Assembly: GCF_000178855.1 (NCBI RefSeq)
Contig: NZ_ADVG01000005.1
Coordinates: 1,054,001 to 1,118,000, forward strand
Direction: 5' to 3'
DNA length: 64,000 bases
From: Ktedonobacter racemifer DSM 44963
GTDB lineage: Bacteria; Chloroflexota; Ktedonobacteria; Ktedonobacterales; Ktedonobacteraceae
In this document: positions 37,609-45,649 of the stretch, in pieces
Layout of the letters: every line of letters starts with the position of its first letter
How positions within the stretch are numbered: position 1 is the stretch's first letter
Made by a program: the position numbers and the translations under genes
Notes under the pieces: generated by a model
Databases searched by the model: none
What the model was told of the DNA's origin: nothing
The model's input: the letters and a program-made list of their open reading frames with translations, nothing else

Positions 37609-38583
37609 TTATGCGAGCTGGAACATCTTGCGCGCAAAGCGATATTTCTCTTCATCGTGAATGACGCTCCCACCCTCATGGCCATTAAACGGATAAACCT
37701 TGAGTTCTTTCTCGCCGCCAAGATGGTTATAGACCGCGAACCCGCTTGAGGGGGGGCAGATCGTATCCAGCAGGGCGATGGAGAGTAAGACTGGGCAGGT
37801 AATACGCGGCGCAAAGTTCATTCCATCGAAATAACTCAATGTTTGATAACTTGCTTCGACCGTGTGGGGGCGCCGCTTCCAGAGGTCCACAAGTTCGTGA
37901 TAGGGACCCGCACCAAACACCTCGATAGAGCGCTGGAAGTGGCAGAGGAAAGGCACATCGGGCATAGCTGCGACAATCCCCTTGTTCTGTGCCAGCGCCG
38001 CCACCGCCAGGGTCAGGCCGCCCCCCTGGCTTCCACCAGTTATGATAATGTCACCAGTCTCGGGGAGCGAACGCACAACATCAATAGCACGCACACAATC
38101 GACATATGCATGCCGGTAGTAGTACTCACGCGGATCATTGAGGCCCCTGGTCATAAAACCAACGAAGCCGCCGCCGCTGTAAGGATAGTTATCGGGCGTC
38201 TGGCCGTCCTGGCCACGCGTATCGACCGTCAATACCGCGTAGCCCTGTAAGGCCCAGTGCAGATATGACGCGATATGTCCCCGGCCGCCAGAATACCCAT
38301 GATACTGCACAATCGTCGGGATTTTGCCATCTTTCTCCAGGCGATAGCCTTCGTTCGGCACAATGTACCATCCCGCGACACGCGTCCGCTCATCATACGC
38401 GTTGTAACGCACATCATAGACCGTTACCCGGTCGACGACGTAGGGCTGAACTTCAAACTGGGCATCCAGGGGCCGGGCATCACTTTCGGCCAGCGTCGCC
38501 TGCCAGAAGGCGTCAAAATCGGCTGAGGCGGTGAGTGCGGGACGGTACTGCTCAAGTTCCGCGAGAGGCATATCAACGATCAT
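37609..38583 (-). CDS. Acetyl esterase, CE7 / acetylxylan esterase (AXE1) family
   Basis: A 324-residue alpha/beta hydrolase without a signal peptide. It has HGYSGGRGH oxyanion region (about 95), DTRGQDGQ, nucleophile Ser in GGSQGGGLT (about 183), catalytic Asp in LLDTICPPS and His in NGHEGG (about 302). This is the CE7 pattern of cephalosporin-C/acetylxylan deacetylases, which act on short acetylated sugars inside the cell. Start at 38583 (MIVDMPLAELEQYR) has GGGAGA upstream. Fits a plant-polymer diet together with the GH38 enzyme. Confidence 0.9.
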   Translation of the reverse strand: MIVDMPLAELEQYRPALTASADFDAFWQATLAESDARPLDAQFEVQPYVVDRVTVYDVRYNAYDERTRVAGWYIVPNEGYRLEKDGKIPTIVQYHGYSGGRGHIASYLHWALQGYAVLTVDTRGQDGQTPDNYPYSGGGFVGFMTRGLNDPREYYYRHAYVDCVRAIDVVRSLPETGDIIITGGSQGGGLTLAVAALAQNKGIVAAMPDVPFLCHFQRSIEVFGAGPYHELVDLWKRRPHTVEASYQTLSYFDGMNFAPRITCPVLLSIALLDTICPPSSGFAVYNHLGGEKELKVYPFNGHEGGSVIHDEEKYRFARKMFQLA

Positions 38584-38778
38584 GTAAAGATCTCCCTCTA
38601 ACAAAATACTATGTGGGCATGACACAGATGCCTGCATCGATGACAGGCAAACGTTTTTCCAGTATACAATACCTGGGAGGCCTTATGGCGTGCGGCGTTG
38701 CCTTTGAAGTATTCATTCTTAAGCTGTCTCCCGTACCATATATAAAATGAAAAGCAAAAAGGAGATCTGTACTAGGTA

Positions 38779-38808
38779 TTGACAAAGTGAACGAAAGTGA
38801 ATTAAAAT
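38779..38808 (+). promoter_or_regulatory. Promoter of IS607 tnpA, leaderless
   Basis: TTGACA, 18-nt spacer, TAAAAT; the ATG follows 6 nt later, so transcription would start at the codon. The spacer contains the near-repeat AAGTGAACG/AAGTGAAT, a possible binding site for the MerR-like domain of TnpA. Confidence 0.7.
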
Positions 38809-38814
38809 CATTAC

Positions 38815-39444
38815 ATGTACTCAGTCGCACAGTTTGCCAAGCAGGTGGGTGTCAGCGTGAAAACCTTGCAGCGCTGGGATCGGGAAGGCCGTCTCAAAGC
38901 GAAACGAACCCTTTCTGGGCGTCGCTACTATGATGAGGCCGATCTGGCTACGGCGCTCAACCTTCCTCAACGGCCAGCCATACGCCGAACGGTGGCCTAT
39001 TGCCGGGTGTCGAGCCCTGCTCAAAGACCGGACTTACAGAAACAACGGGCCACCTTAGAGAGCTACGCAGTCTCCAAGCACCTGGTGGTGGATGAGTGGA
39101 TCATGGAAATCGGGGGCGGCCTCAATTTTGAGCGCAAACGGTTTCTCAGGCTCATAGACGCCATTGTCGTGGGAGAGGTTTCGTGCCTGCTCATCGCCCA
39201 TCAGGATCGGCTGGCTCGCTTTGGCTTTGCTCTGATCAAGCATCTGTGCGAGACCCACCACACGGAATTGGTCGTGATGAACACCGAAACGCTCTCTCCC
39301 GAACAAGAGGTAGTGCAGGACTTGATGAGTATTGTCCACGGTTTTAGTTCACGATTGTACGGCCTCAGGAATTACCGCAAAGCCTTAGAGAAAACGCTCA
39401 AGGATGAAAACCGCGCACAAGATCCGGATGAATCCCACCCCTGA
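38815..39444 (+). CDS. tnpA: IS607-family serine recombinase TnpA
   Basis: A 209-residue protein. MerR-like winged helix at 1-55 (QFAKQVGVSVKTLQRWDREG) and a resolvase-type catalytic domain at 60-200, with the Ser nucleophile in YCRVSSPAQ (about 68) and HQDRLARFGF. IS607 TnpA integrates with little target specificity through a serine-linked intermediate. The gene is intact and overlaps the next gene by 41 nt, as usual in IS607. Confidence 0.92.
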   Translation: MYSVAQFAKQVGVSVKTLQRWDREGRLKAKRTLSGRRYYDEADLATALNLPQRPAIRRTVAYCRVSSPAQRPDLQKQRATLESYAVSKHLVVDEWIMEIGGGLNFERKRFLRLIDAIVVGEVSCLLIAHQDRLARFGFALIKHLCETHHTELVVMNTETLSPEQEVVQDLMSIVHGFSSRLYGLRNYRKALEKTLKDENRAQDPDESHP

Positions 39445-40153
39445 ACAGGTGGAGTATCTCAAACGAGCCTGTGGAACAAGGCGCTTTATCTACAACTGGG
39501 GGCGGCAACAGTGGGAAAAGCAGTATCAGGCGTACAAGCTGGAACAAGAAACAGCCCCCGAAGAGCAGCGTGTGCTCACGCCTCCCAATGCGTTCGCGCT
39601 CAAAAAACAGTTCCACCAGATTCGGGAACAAGACTATCCCTGGACCTACCAGGTGACCAAATGTGTCGTAGAAGGAGCCTTCGCTGACCTCAAAAGCGCC
39701 TACGACAACTTCTTTGCGGGGCGAGCCAATTACCCCAAGTACAAGAAGAAAGGGAAGTCCCACGAAGCGTTTTATCTCTCCAATGATAAATTCACCTTGG
39801 GAAGCCATTGGATTGCCATTCCTGGCTTAGGGCGGTTCATCCTCGACCAGCGGCAGACCACAAAGGATCGAGGCAAGCTCAAACGCACACTCGGGACAGT
39901 CAACCTGGCAGAAAAGCTGCGCTTTGTCGAGGAGGGGAAAGCGACCGTTCCCACGAACAAGCGGAACAAGCGCAAGCAAGTGCTCTGTGAGTCCGTCAAG
40001 CTTCTGGGAGCCACTGTCTCCTGTGAAGCGGGCCACTGGTACGTTTCCATCCAGGTTGAGATCAAGCAACAGCGCTCTCCCACTCCTTCCCTTGTGGTCG
40101 GGGTGGACGTGGGCTTGAAGCAGGCTGCCGTGGTGTCTGAAGGTAGCAGATGA
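39404..40153 (+). pseudogene. tnpB: IS607 TnpB, truncated after RuvC-I
   Basis: The first 249 residues of a TnpB: KIRMNPTPEQVEYLKRACG, FIYNWGRQQWEKQY, FYLSNDKFTLG, NLAEKLRF, ending just after the first catalytic Asp in GVDVGLKQAAVVSEG. The bridging Glu, zinc finger and last Asp are missing and no continuation is found in other frames. A deletion, with loss of the element's right end, is likely. Confidence 0.85.
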
Positions 40154-40162
40154 TGCTTGCCT

Positions 40163-40435
40163 ATGGAGGCTCGATTAGTAGGCCTAAAACAGGTTCCTTC
40201 CATCACAGAGGTAGCCAGTCGTGGCAACGAACTGCTTGGCAAAGAAGCTCCTGGCAATCCTAGCTATATCGTTGTCAAGATAACCCATGTCCAGGTGCTT
40301 CAGCAGCATGGTGGATATGATGCCCTGCTCCTGGTCGAAGTCGATCAACAGGAACCACTGAACCTGAAAGCCGCTGATGAGGAAGCCATTGTCGAGCTTA
40401 CCTCAACGATTGATACCCCTGAAGAAAAGGCGTAG
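40163..40435 (+). CDS. Small protein of unknown function after the truncated IS607
   Basis: A 90-residue frame (MEARLVGLKQVPSITEVASR) predicted mixed beta/alpha, acidic at the C-terminus (STIDTPEEKA). It starts 10 nt after the tnpB stop, at or near the deletion junction, so it may be the remainder of a longer gene. No family recognised. It is followed by an 18-bp hairpin. Confidence 0.4.
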   Translation: MEARLVGLKQVPSITEVASRGNELLGKEAPGNPSYIVVKITHVQVLQQHGGYDALLLVEVDQQEPLNLKAADEEAIVELTSTIDTPEEKA

Positions 40436-40455
40436 CAACACGTATGTGTTCGCTA

Positions 40456-40508
40456 GTATGGGAGGGAATGGGGCAAAGCCACAGACCTTACCCCACTCCC
40501 TCCCATAC
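40456..40508. terminator. 18-bp hairpin after the small gene
   Basis: Arms 40456-40473 and 40491-40508 with a single mismatch; loop 17 nt. No T-run. Confidence 0.65.
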
Positions 40509-40726
40509 CCCATAAAGTGTGCAGGCGCCACAACCACCTTAGAAAAATCCTTTACAGCGCAATATCTATAGAATTTCACGATTTCATATCATACAAGCTA
40601 ACAATTTTCCTTGCACTATCTATTTGAGATGGTTGACAAACTTAATAAATAAATGTATAGAATATAGAAGAGAAATAAATTGTAGTGTATCCTGGTATCG
40701 TCCCTCTAGATTCTACTGGGCGAGGC

Positions 40727-41992
40727 ATGAAGCACACTACCAATACACTAAGCATTCTCACGGCTTCTCAGGCTGCAACGCAGCCTATTCCACAATATGT
40801 AAGTCTCAATTATGCGGATTTGTTTAAGATCCAACATATCCGCAATCCCTTCGTTCTTAATCCCGTCAGCTACTCAACCCTGGCCTCTTACCTTGAGTGC
40901 CCTTGCTGCTCCCTCGAACAACGGCGTAAACGGCGGCCAAAAGAACCCAAGCAGTTTACCATGGTCCGCCAGCAAGGCCTTTTTTCAGGGGGCGAACCTG
41001 ATCCCCGCCTGGTTGGTACCCTTCTCCATACACTCATCAACCTGCTCCATGACCCCAAAGGCACACTCTCTGAAGAACAACAGGCCTCCCTCCTCACCCA
41101 CCCCTCCGAACTCGTTGATTTTCTCCATACCGAGGCACTCAGCGCGCTACAGGCAGCGGGCAAGCTCCGTCTGGCCATGTTTTATGCAGAGCTTTGCGCG
41201 CATGAAGGGCGCTTCTATACCCTTATCATCCATCCCCTTTTACTCTATCAACGCGAACTCGCGATCACTGGCGCCACCGTTCTGGCAACATCGGAACGCT
41301 TCCAGCTAAAACTGCTCTCAACCAGGCATACCTTCGAGGGCCATACAGATTGGGGAGGCCATGTAGGGCTGGTCGGCGAGTTCGACCAGGTACGCATGCT
41401 ACGCCTGGAACAGGGTGGATCTGTAAGTCAGAGACCCGCCATCATTGAGTTTAAGAAGGGGCTGGGAGTGCGCAAGCGAAAAGACGAGCCGCTACCAGGC
41501 CTCTTTGCGGGCCTGGCTGAAAAGCAGGAGCGAGACGAGAAATATGCAGCCAAAGTGCAACCAAATGAGTTTCACGCTATGCAATTGATGGTCTACTGGC
41601 TCGCATTCCAGACCCGCTGGAATGTGCTTGACTATATCAAGACCGAGAAAGGCATGCTTGAGGACATTCGTATGTCCTTGTATCAGGAACTAGATCTCAT
41701 CATTTACAACCTCAATGATAGTTGCCAGTACCGTCTCTGTCCAACCAACTTTCAAAGCGCGTTACAAGCCATGACCAACTGTATTTTCTATCTCGACTGG
41801 GCGCTTAAAAGCGGCTATGCTGTGCAAGCACTAGATCATGACTGCGCCAAAACAAGGCCGTTGGCAGTCCCCAACCCTCGCATACACGTTGGGAACGCCA
41901 TGCTCACCTCAGAAGAATGCTACGCGCACGCCCAGGCCTCGTTCGCCGCCTTCAAAAATACCATTCAATGGGAGGCGTCTTCATTCAGATAG
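40727..41992 (+). CDS. Stand-alone PD-(D/E)XK nuclease (RecB/Cas4-like)
   Basis: A 421-residue protein with the RecB-type nuclease motifs in order: SYSTLASYLECPCC (about 48-61), His in LVGTLLHTLI (101), Asp in LVGEFDQV (220), the E-x-K in IIEFKKG (241-243), and the QxxxY motif in MQLMVYW (286-290). The CPCC at 58-61 could be part of a Cas4/AddB-like Fe-S cluster, but the later cysteine trio is not evident. No helicase, cas or toxin gene is nearby. Start uncertain: GTG 40685 would add 14 residues. Confidence 0.78.
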   Translation: MKHTTNTLSILTASQAATQPIPQYVSLNYADLFKIQHIRNPFVLNPVSYSTLASYLECPCCSLEQRRKRRPKEPKQFTMVRQQGLFSGGEPDPRLVGTLLHTLINLLHDPKGTLSEEQQASLLTHPSELVDFLHTEALSALQAAGKLRLAMFYAELCAHEGRFYTLIIHPLLLYQRELAITGATVLATSERFQLKLLSTRHTFEGHTDWGGHVGLVGEFDQVRMLRLEQGGSVSQRPAIIEFKKGLGVRKRKDEPLPGLFAGLAEKQERDEKYAAKVQPNEFHAMQLMVYWLAFQTRWNVLDYIKTEKGMLEDIRMSLYQELDLIIYNLNDSCQYRLCPTNFQSALQAMTNCIFYLDWALKSGYAVQALDHDCAKTRPLAVPNPRIHVGNAMLTSEECYAHAQASFAAFKNTIQWEASSFR

Positions 41993-42312
41993 CGCTTCTT
42001 TATGGCCTTCTCGCCTACAAAATAGTCTGGATAACGCAGGCGTAAGGCGTCTTCAGCCAGCTTTGCGCTGAGCTCTTCTTCAATCCAGGGATAGAGCTGG
42101 GGCTGCTCATAAAACACCACCATCATGGCATGCTCTTGCTCGAAAGCGAGAAAGTCATTCCAGGGCATCCCAATACGACATGCCCTGGTACTGAGCAACG
42201 CTTGCGCACGCTCCTTCTCTATCAGGAGACCAGCATGTATCGCCGTTGTAACCCAGTATACGCCCTCATCAAGCTGCTGTTTTGTCTGGGCTTTTCCCCA
42301 TGGGGTGTGCAT
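41965..42312 (-). CDS. Small protein of unknown function
   Basis: A 115-residue helical, charged protein (QLDEGVYWVTTAIHAGLLIEKERAQALL, read in part; WNDFLAFEQEHAMMVVFYEQ). GAGGGA lies 9 nt before the ATG. Its 3' end overlaps the nuclease gene by 28 nt, tail to tail. Family not recognised. Confidence 0.5.
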   Translation of the reverse strand: MHTPWGKAQTKQQLDEGVYWVTTAIHAGLLIEKERAQALLSTRACRIGMPWNDFLAFEQEHAMMVVFYEQPQLYPWIEEELSAKLAEDALRLRYPDYFVGEKAIKKRYLNEDASH

Positions 42313-42589
42313 TGCATCTTTCCCTCATCAACACATAAATAACATCATACAGCCTTCGCGCCCTTCATCATAAACCTTGCAAGTAAGCTGTATTTAGATA
42401 GCAAACAGAAATAAGATCATAAAAAGAGCCTTACAGAAAGAATCGGGGACTGCTCTATAGTCTAGCATATCCAGCACAGTTTTTGTGGCTAGCAGCAATG
42501 CCATTGTACAGATGAAAGCAAATACGCTATAATGAGCGCCAAGAATACCCGGTCCAAATTCAGAGAATTCCAGGAGCGAGGATATCACC

Positions 42590-43877
42590 ATGAGATGTTC
42601 CAGGTGTGGCAATGAGGTAAGCCAGGAGGAGGTCTATTGTGGACAGTGCGGGGCGGCAGTGAGGTCCAGCGCGACAAGATTGACAAATTCCAATCCCTCA
42701 AATGCAAACCATGATACCTACCACACACAACTGCCATTTGAATCAAACCCATCCCAACCATTGCGTTCGGGATTACTCTCGCAGTCCGGTCTACGGCCCA
42801 CACCACTACCCATCAACACCGAATTCAGTCTCTGAATCCGGCATTCCATATCCCCCTGGAACCGGGGCGCTACCATCGTCAGGACAGCAACAGCAGACGG
42901 GCTTCTATCGCGATGCCACGGAGGCCATGTCAGCGCTTCCGGGGCAGGAGTACCAACAGCCCGTTCCCCACACACCAATGTTCTTAGGTGGGCAGCCAGT
43001 AGCCCCAAATCCTACTCAGCCCCCTCCTGGCTCTCACCCGTCTCAGTTTCGCCAGCAAAACTCCACTCATTTAGGAGGGGCGAGCAGTCCCGGAGGCTAT
43101 TCAGAGCCGCGTAGTGGCGGTTACTATGCGAATCAGACGCAGTTCAATCCAACACCAGCACTGCCCCCACGCACAGGCAACAGCAATACCCCGCTGTTTA
43201 TCGCCCTGGCTTGCGCGGGACTGGTACTTGTCTGCATTGTTGGGCTTATAGCCGTTTTTGCCAATCAGGGCTCGCATCCAGGTCCAGGCGCACAGGTAAC
43301 AGCGACGGTGACCAAGGCACCCACGCCCGCACCCACGCCGTCTCCTGCACCCAGCCCGATGCCCAGTCCCACACCTGCGGTAACGGTCACACCGCCTCCC
43401 AACCCGGGCTTTGCCTGGTGCGACGCGCAGTGTAAAGCCTTTAGCTTCGCGACCCAGTATCCTGCGGGCTGGTCTGTCACTCCCGCCGCCAATGCAGCGG
43501 GCATACAGTTCACCAATCCTGGGGCACCAGATCAGTTCACGTCTTATAAGTCAGCCCAGGCGACAGCGTCTTCCGCTAGTGACATGGCTGGCGCCGATCT
43601 CCAGACCAATTTTGGTGCCAAACCCGGCTATACGCCACCGTCGAGCATTAGCGCGACTACCATTGGCGGTGAGACCTGGGTCCAGGCGATAGCCTATTAT
43701 CAATCAGATCAGAATCCAGCCGCGCGCGAACGTGTGGTTATCTACTCCACCAATCACAATGGCAAAAATTATATTATTGAACAGCAAGCACAGGACGACC
43801 TGTTTGATGCCCTCAATGGCCAGGCCTTCGCTCCTATGCTCAGTACATTTCAGTTCGCTAATCCACCTGCGGCATAG
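42590..43877 (+). pseudogene. Zinc-ribbon, Pro-rich, single-TM surface protein, frameshifted
   Basis: The first frame from ATG 42590 gives a zinc ribbon (MRCSRCGNEV...YCGQCGAAV) and ends at 42835. The continuation in another frame, open from about 42702 to 43877, gives a Pro/Gln/Ser-rich region, a TM helix (FIALACAGLVLVCIVGLIAV), a Pro-Thr-Ala stalk with PTPAPTPSPAPSP repeats and an outside domain with two close Cys (WCDAQCKAF). Together they match the plan of the gene at 28854-30488. The needed shift is +1 somewhere in 42702-42835. It may be a real lesion, a programmed shift or a sequence error. Confidence 0.7.
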
Positions 43878-43883
43878 TAAGAT

Positions 43884-43967
43884 CTTATTCCGAAACCCAA
43901 CCCCCCATTCGGAGGGGCAAGCGCCACTTGCGTGTCTAGCGCTTCGCGCTCAGGGTTTTCGGAGAAG
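43884..43967 (+). repeat. Modular palindromic leader repeat R3
   Basis: CTTATTCCGAAACCC ... GGGTTTTCGGAGAAG, with the hairpins CCCC/GGGG and AGCGC-TTC-GCGCT inside. Starts 7 nt after the upstream stop and ends 35 nt before the next start. Confidence 0.8.
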
Positions 43968-44002
43968 AAGTAAGCAGCATAGAAGGAAAAGGTAGCAGCA
44001 GT

Positions 44003-45541
44003 TTGAAAAGGTCCTTTTTTATCATCCTAATCTTTATCAGCGGCATGACCAGCCTGGGGCTGGAGATGTGCGCATCGCGTCTCCTGGGCGCGTATTTTGG
44101 CAGTTCGCTCTATATCTGGGCGGTCCTGATCGGGCTGATCTTGATCTATCTCACCACCGGGTATTTCCTGGGTGGGCGCGTGGCTGACCGCTATCCCTCT
44201 GAGCGCGTACTCTGCCTGATTACCGGCAGCGCCGCGGTCGCCACGGCCTTGATTCCCTTTATCAGTCAAAGTGTGCTCTCATGGTCGGTTGATGCCATTG
44301 AGCATATCTCCGTCAGCGCCTTCCTCGGCTCGCTCCTGGGAACCGTCCTGCTCTTCGCCATTCCTGTGACCCTGCTGGGCCTCGTCTCACCGCTTGCTAT
44401 CCGCCTGGTCACCAGTGATGTCAAACGTAGCGGGCGCATCAGCGGCTCGCTCTATGCCATCTCGACCTGCGGCAGCATCCTGGGTTCCTTCTTGCCTGTG
44501 CTCTGGCTTATTCCTACCTTTGGTGTGCGCCGCACCTTCCTGATCTTTGCCGCGCTGCTCTTTGCCGCCTCGCTCTGGGGCCTCTGGCAGATGCAGCCCC
44601 GACCCCTCTGGCGCCCCCTGGCGGTAATCATACAAGCCACCCTGATCGGGACGCTTCTGATGCAGTTGGGACCCTTGAAGCAAATTCCTAATCTGATCTA
44701 CCATCAGGAATCACTTTACAACTATATCCAGGTTGTTCAGCAACCAGATGGCACACGCCAGCTCATTCTCAATGAGGGACAGGCCATTCACTCGGTCTAT
44801 TACCCCGATAAGACGCACGTTCTGACCGGCTGGTACTGGGATTACTTTCTCGCTGCTCCCTACTTCAATAAAGGCTTTACGCCTGATAAATTGCATCGTG
44901 TGGGCATTATTGGCCTGGCAGGCGGGACCATCGCGCACCAGTTTACCCAGGTATATGGCCCGGTCCCCATCGATGGCGTTGAGATTGATCCCGCGATCGT
45001 AGACGTGGGGCGTAAATATTTCGACATGAATGAGCCCAATCTGCATGTGCATGTACAGGATGGGCGGCCCTATATCGCCACCACGCACGAGACCTATGAT
45101 GAAGTCGTCGTCGACGCCTTTCAGCAGCCCTATATTCCCTTTCAGCTTACCACTAAAGAGTTCTTCAGCCAGGTACGCAGCCATCTCTCTCCCCAGGGAG
45201 TCGTCACATTGAACACAGGACATACACAGACCGACTATCGTCTGGTACAATCTATTGTAGCTACTATGAGCACGGTATACCCAAGCGTGTATGTGTTCAA
45301 TGTACCAAATACATTCAACACGGTCGTCATGGCAACGATGCAACCCACCTCAATGGAGACGTTTCGAGCGCAGCTCTCTCAAGTCGATCCATCTACCACG
45401 CTAGGACAGGTCGCCAATGAAGTCCTGCCCGTCGTCCAAAAAGGGCAGCCAGGTAATGGGGTCGTCTTCACCGACGACCGCGCACCGATTGAGGAGCTTA
45501 CTGACCAACTCTTGCTCAGCTATATTCAGGGACAACCCTGA
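44003..45541 (+). CDS. Membrane protein with spermidine-synthase-like domain
   Basis: A 512-residue protein. Residues 1-215 are about 7 hydrophobic helices of MFS/SpeE-N type (SGMTSLGLEMCASRLLG is the family start). Residues 225-510 are a spermidine-synthase-like Rossmann domain with VGIIGLAGGTIAHQF, DGVEIDPAIVDVGRKYF and VVVDAFQQPYIP. The usual GGGDG motif is changed to GLAGG, so classical aminopropyl transfer is doubtful. Starts with TTG. Function unknown. Confidence 0.82.
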   Translation: MKRSFFIILIFISGMTSLGLEMCASRLLGAYFGSSLYIWAVLIGLILIYLTTGYFLGGRVADRYPSERVLCLITGSAAVATALIPFISQSVLSWSVDAIEHISVSAFLGSLLGTVLLFAIPVTLLGLVSPLAIRLVTSDVKRSGRISGSLYAISTCGSILGSFLPVLWLIPTFGVRRTFLIFAALLFAASLWGLWQMQPRPLWRPLAVIIQATLIGTLLMQLGPLKQIPNLIYHQESLYNYIQVVQQPDGTRQLILNEGQAIHSVYYPDKTHVLTGWYWDYFLAAPYFNKGFTPDKLHRVGIIGLAGGTIAHQFTQVYGPVPIDGVEIDPAIVDVGRKYFDMNEPNLHVHVQDGRPYIATTHETYDEVVVDAFQQPYIPFQLTTKEFFSQVRSHLSPQGVVTLNTGHTQTDYRLVQSIVATMSTVYPSVYVFNVPNTFNTVVMATMQPTSMETFRAQLSQVDPSTTLGQVANEVLPVVQKGQPGNGVVFTDDRAPIEELTDQLLLSYIQGQP

Positions 45542-45547
45542 TGAGTA

Positions 45548-45576
45548 TTGACAGTTACTGGAGCGTAATGTAAGGT
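45548..45576 (+). promoter_or_regulatory. Possible purA promoter
   Basis: TTGACA, 17-nt spacer, TAAGGT (poor -10), 74 nt before the start codon. Confidence 0.4.
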
Positions 45577-45649
45577 AACACGGGCAAGCGTTGCGCATAC
45601 CAGTTTTTGTTTGCGAGAGACTCAAAGAAAGCAAAGAGGAAACATCACT

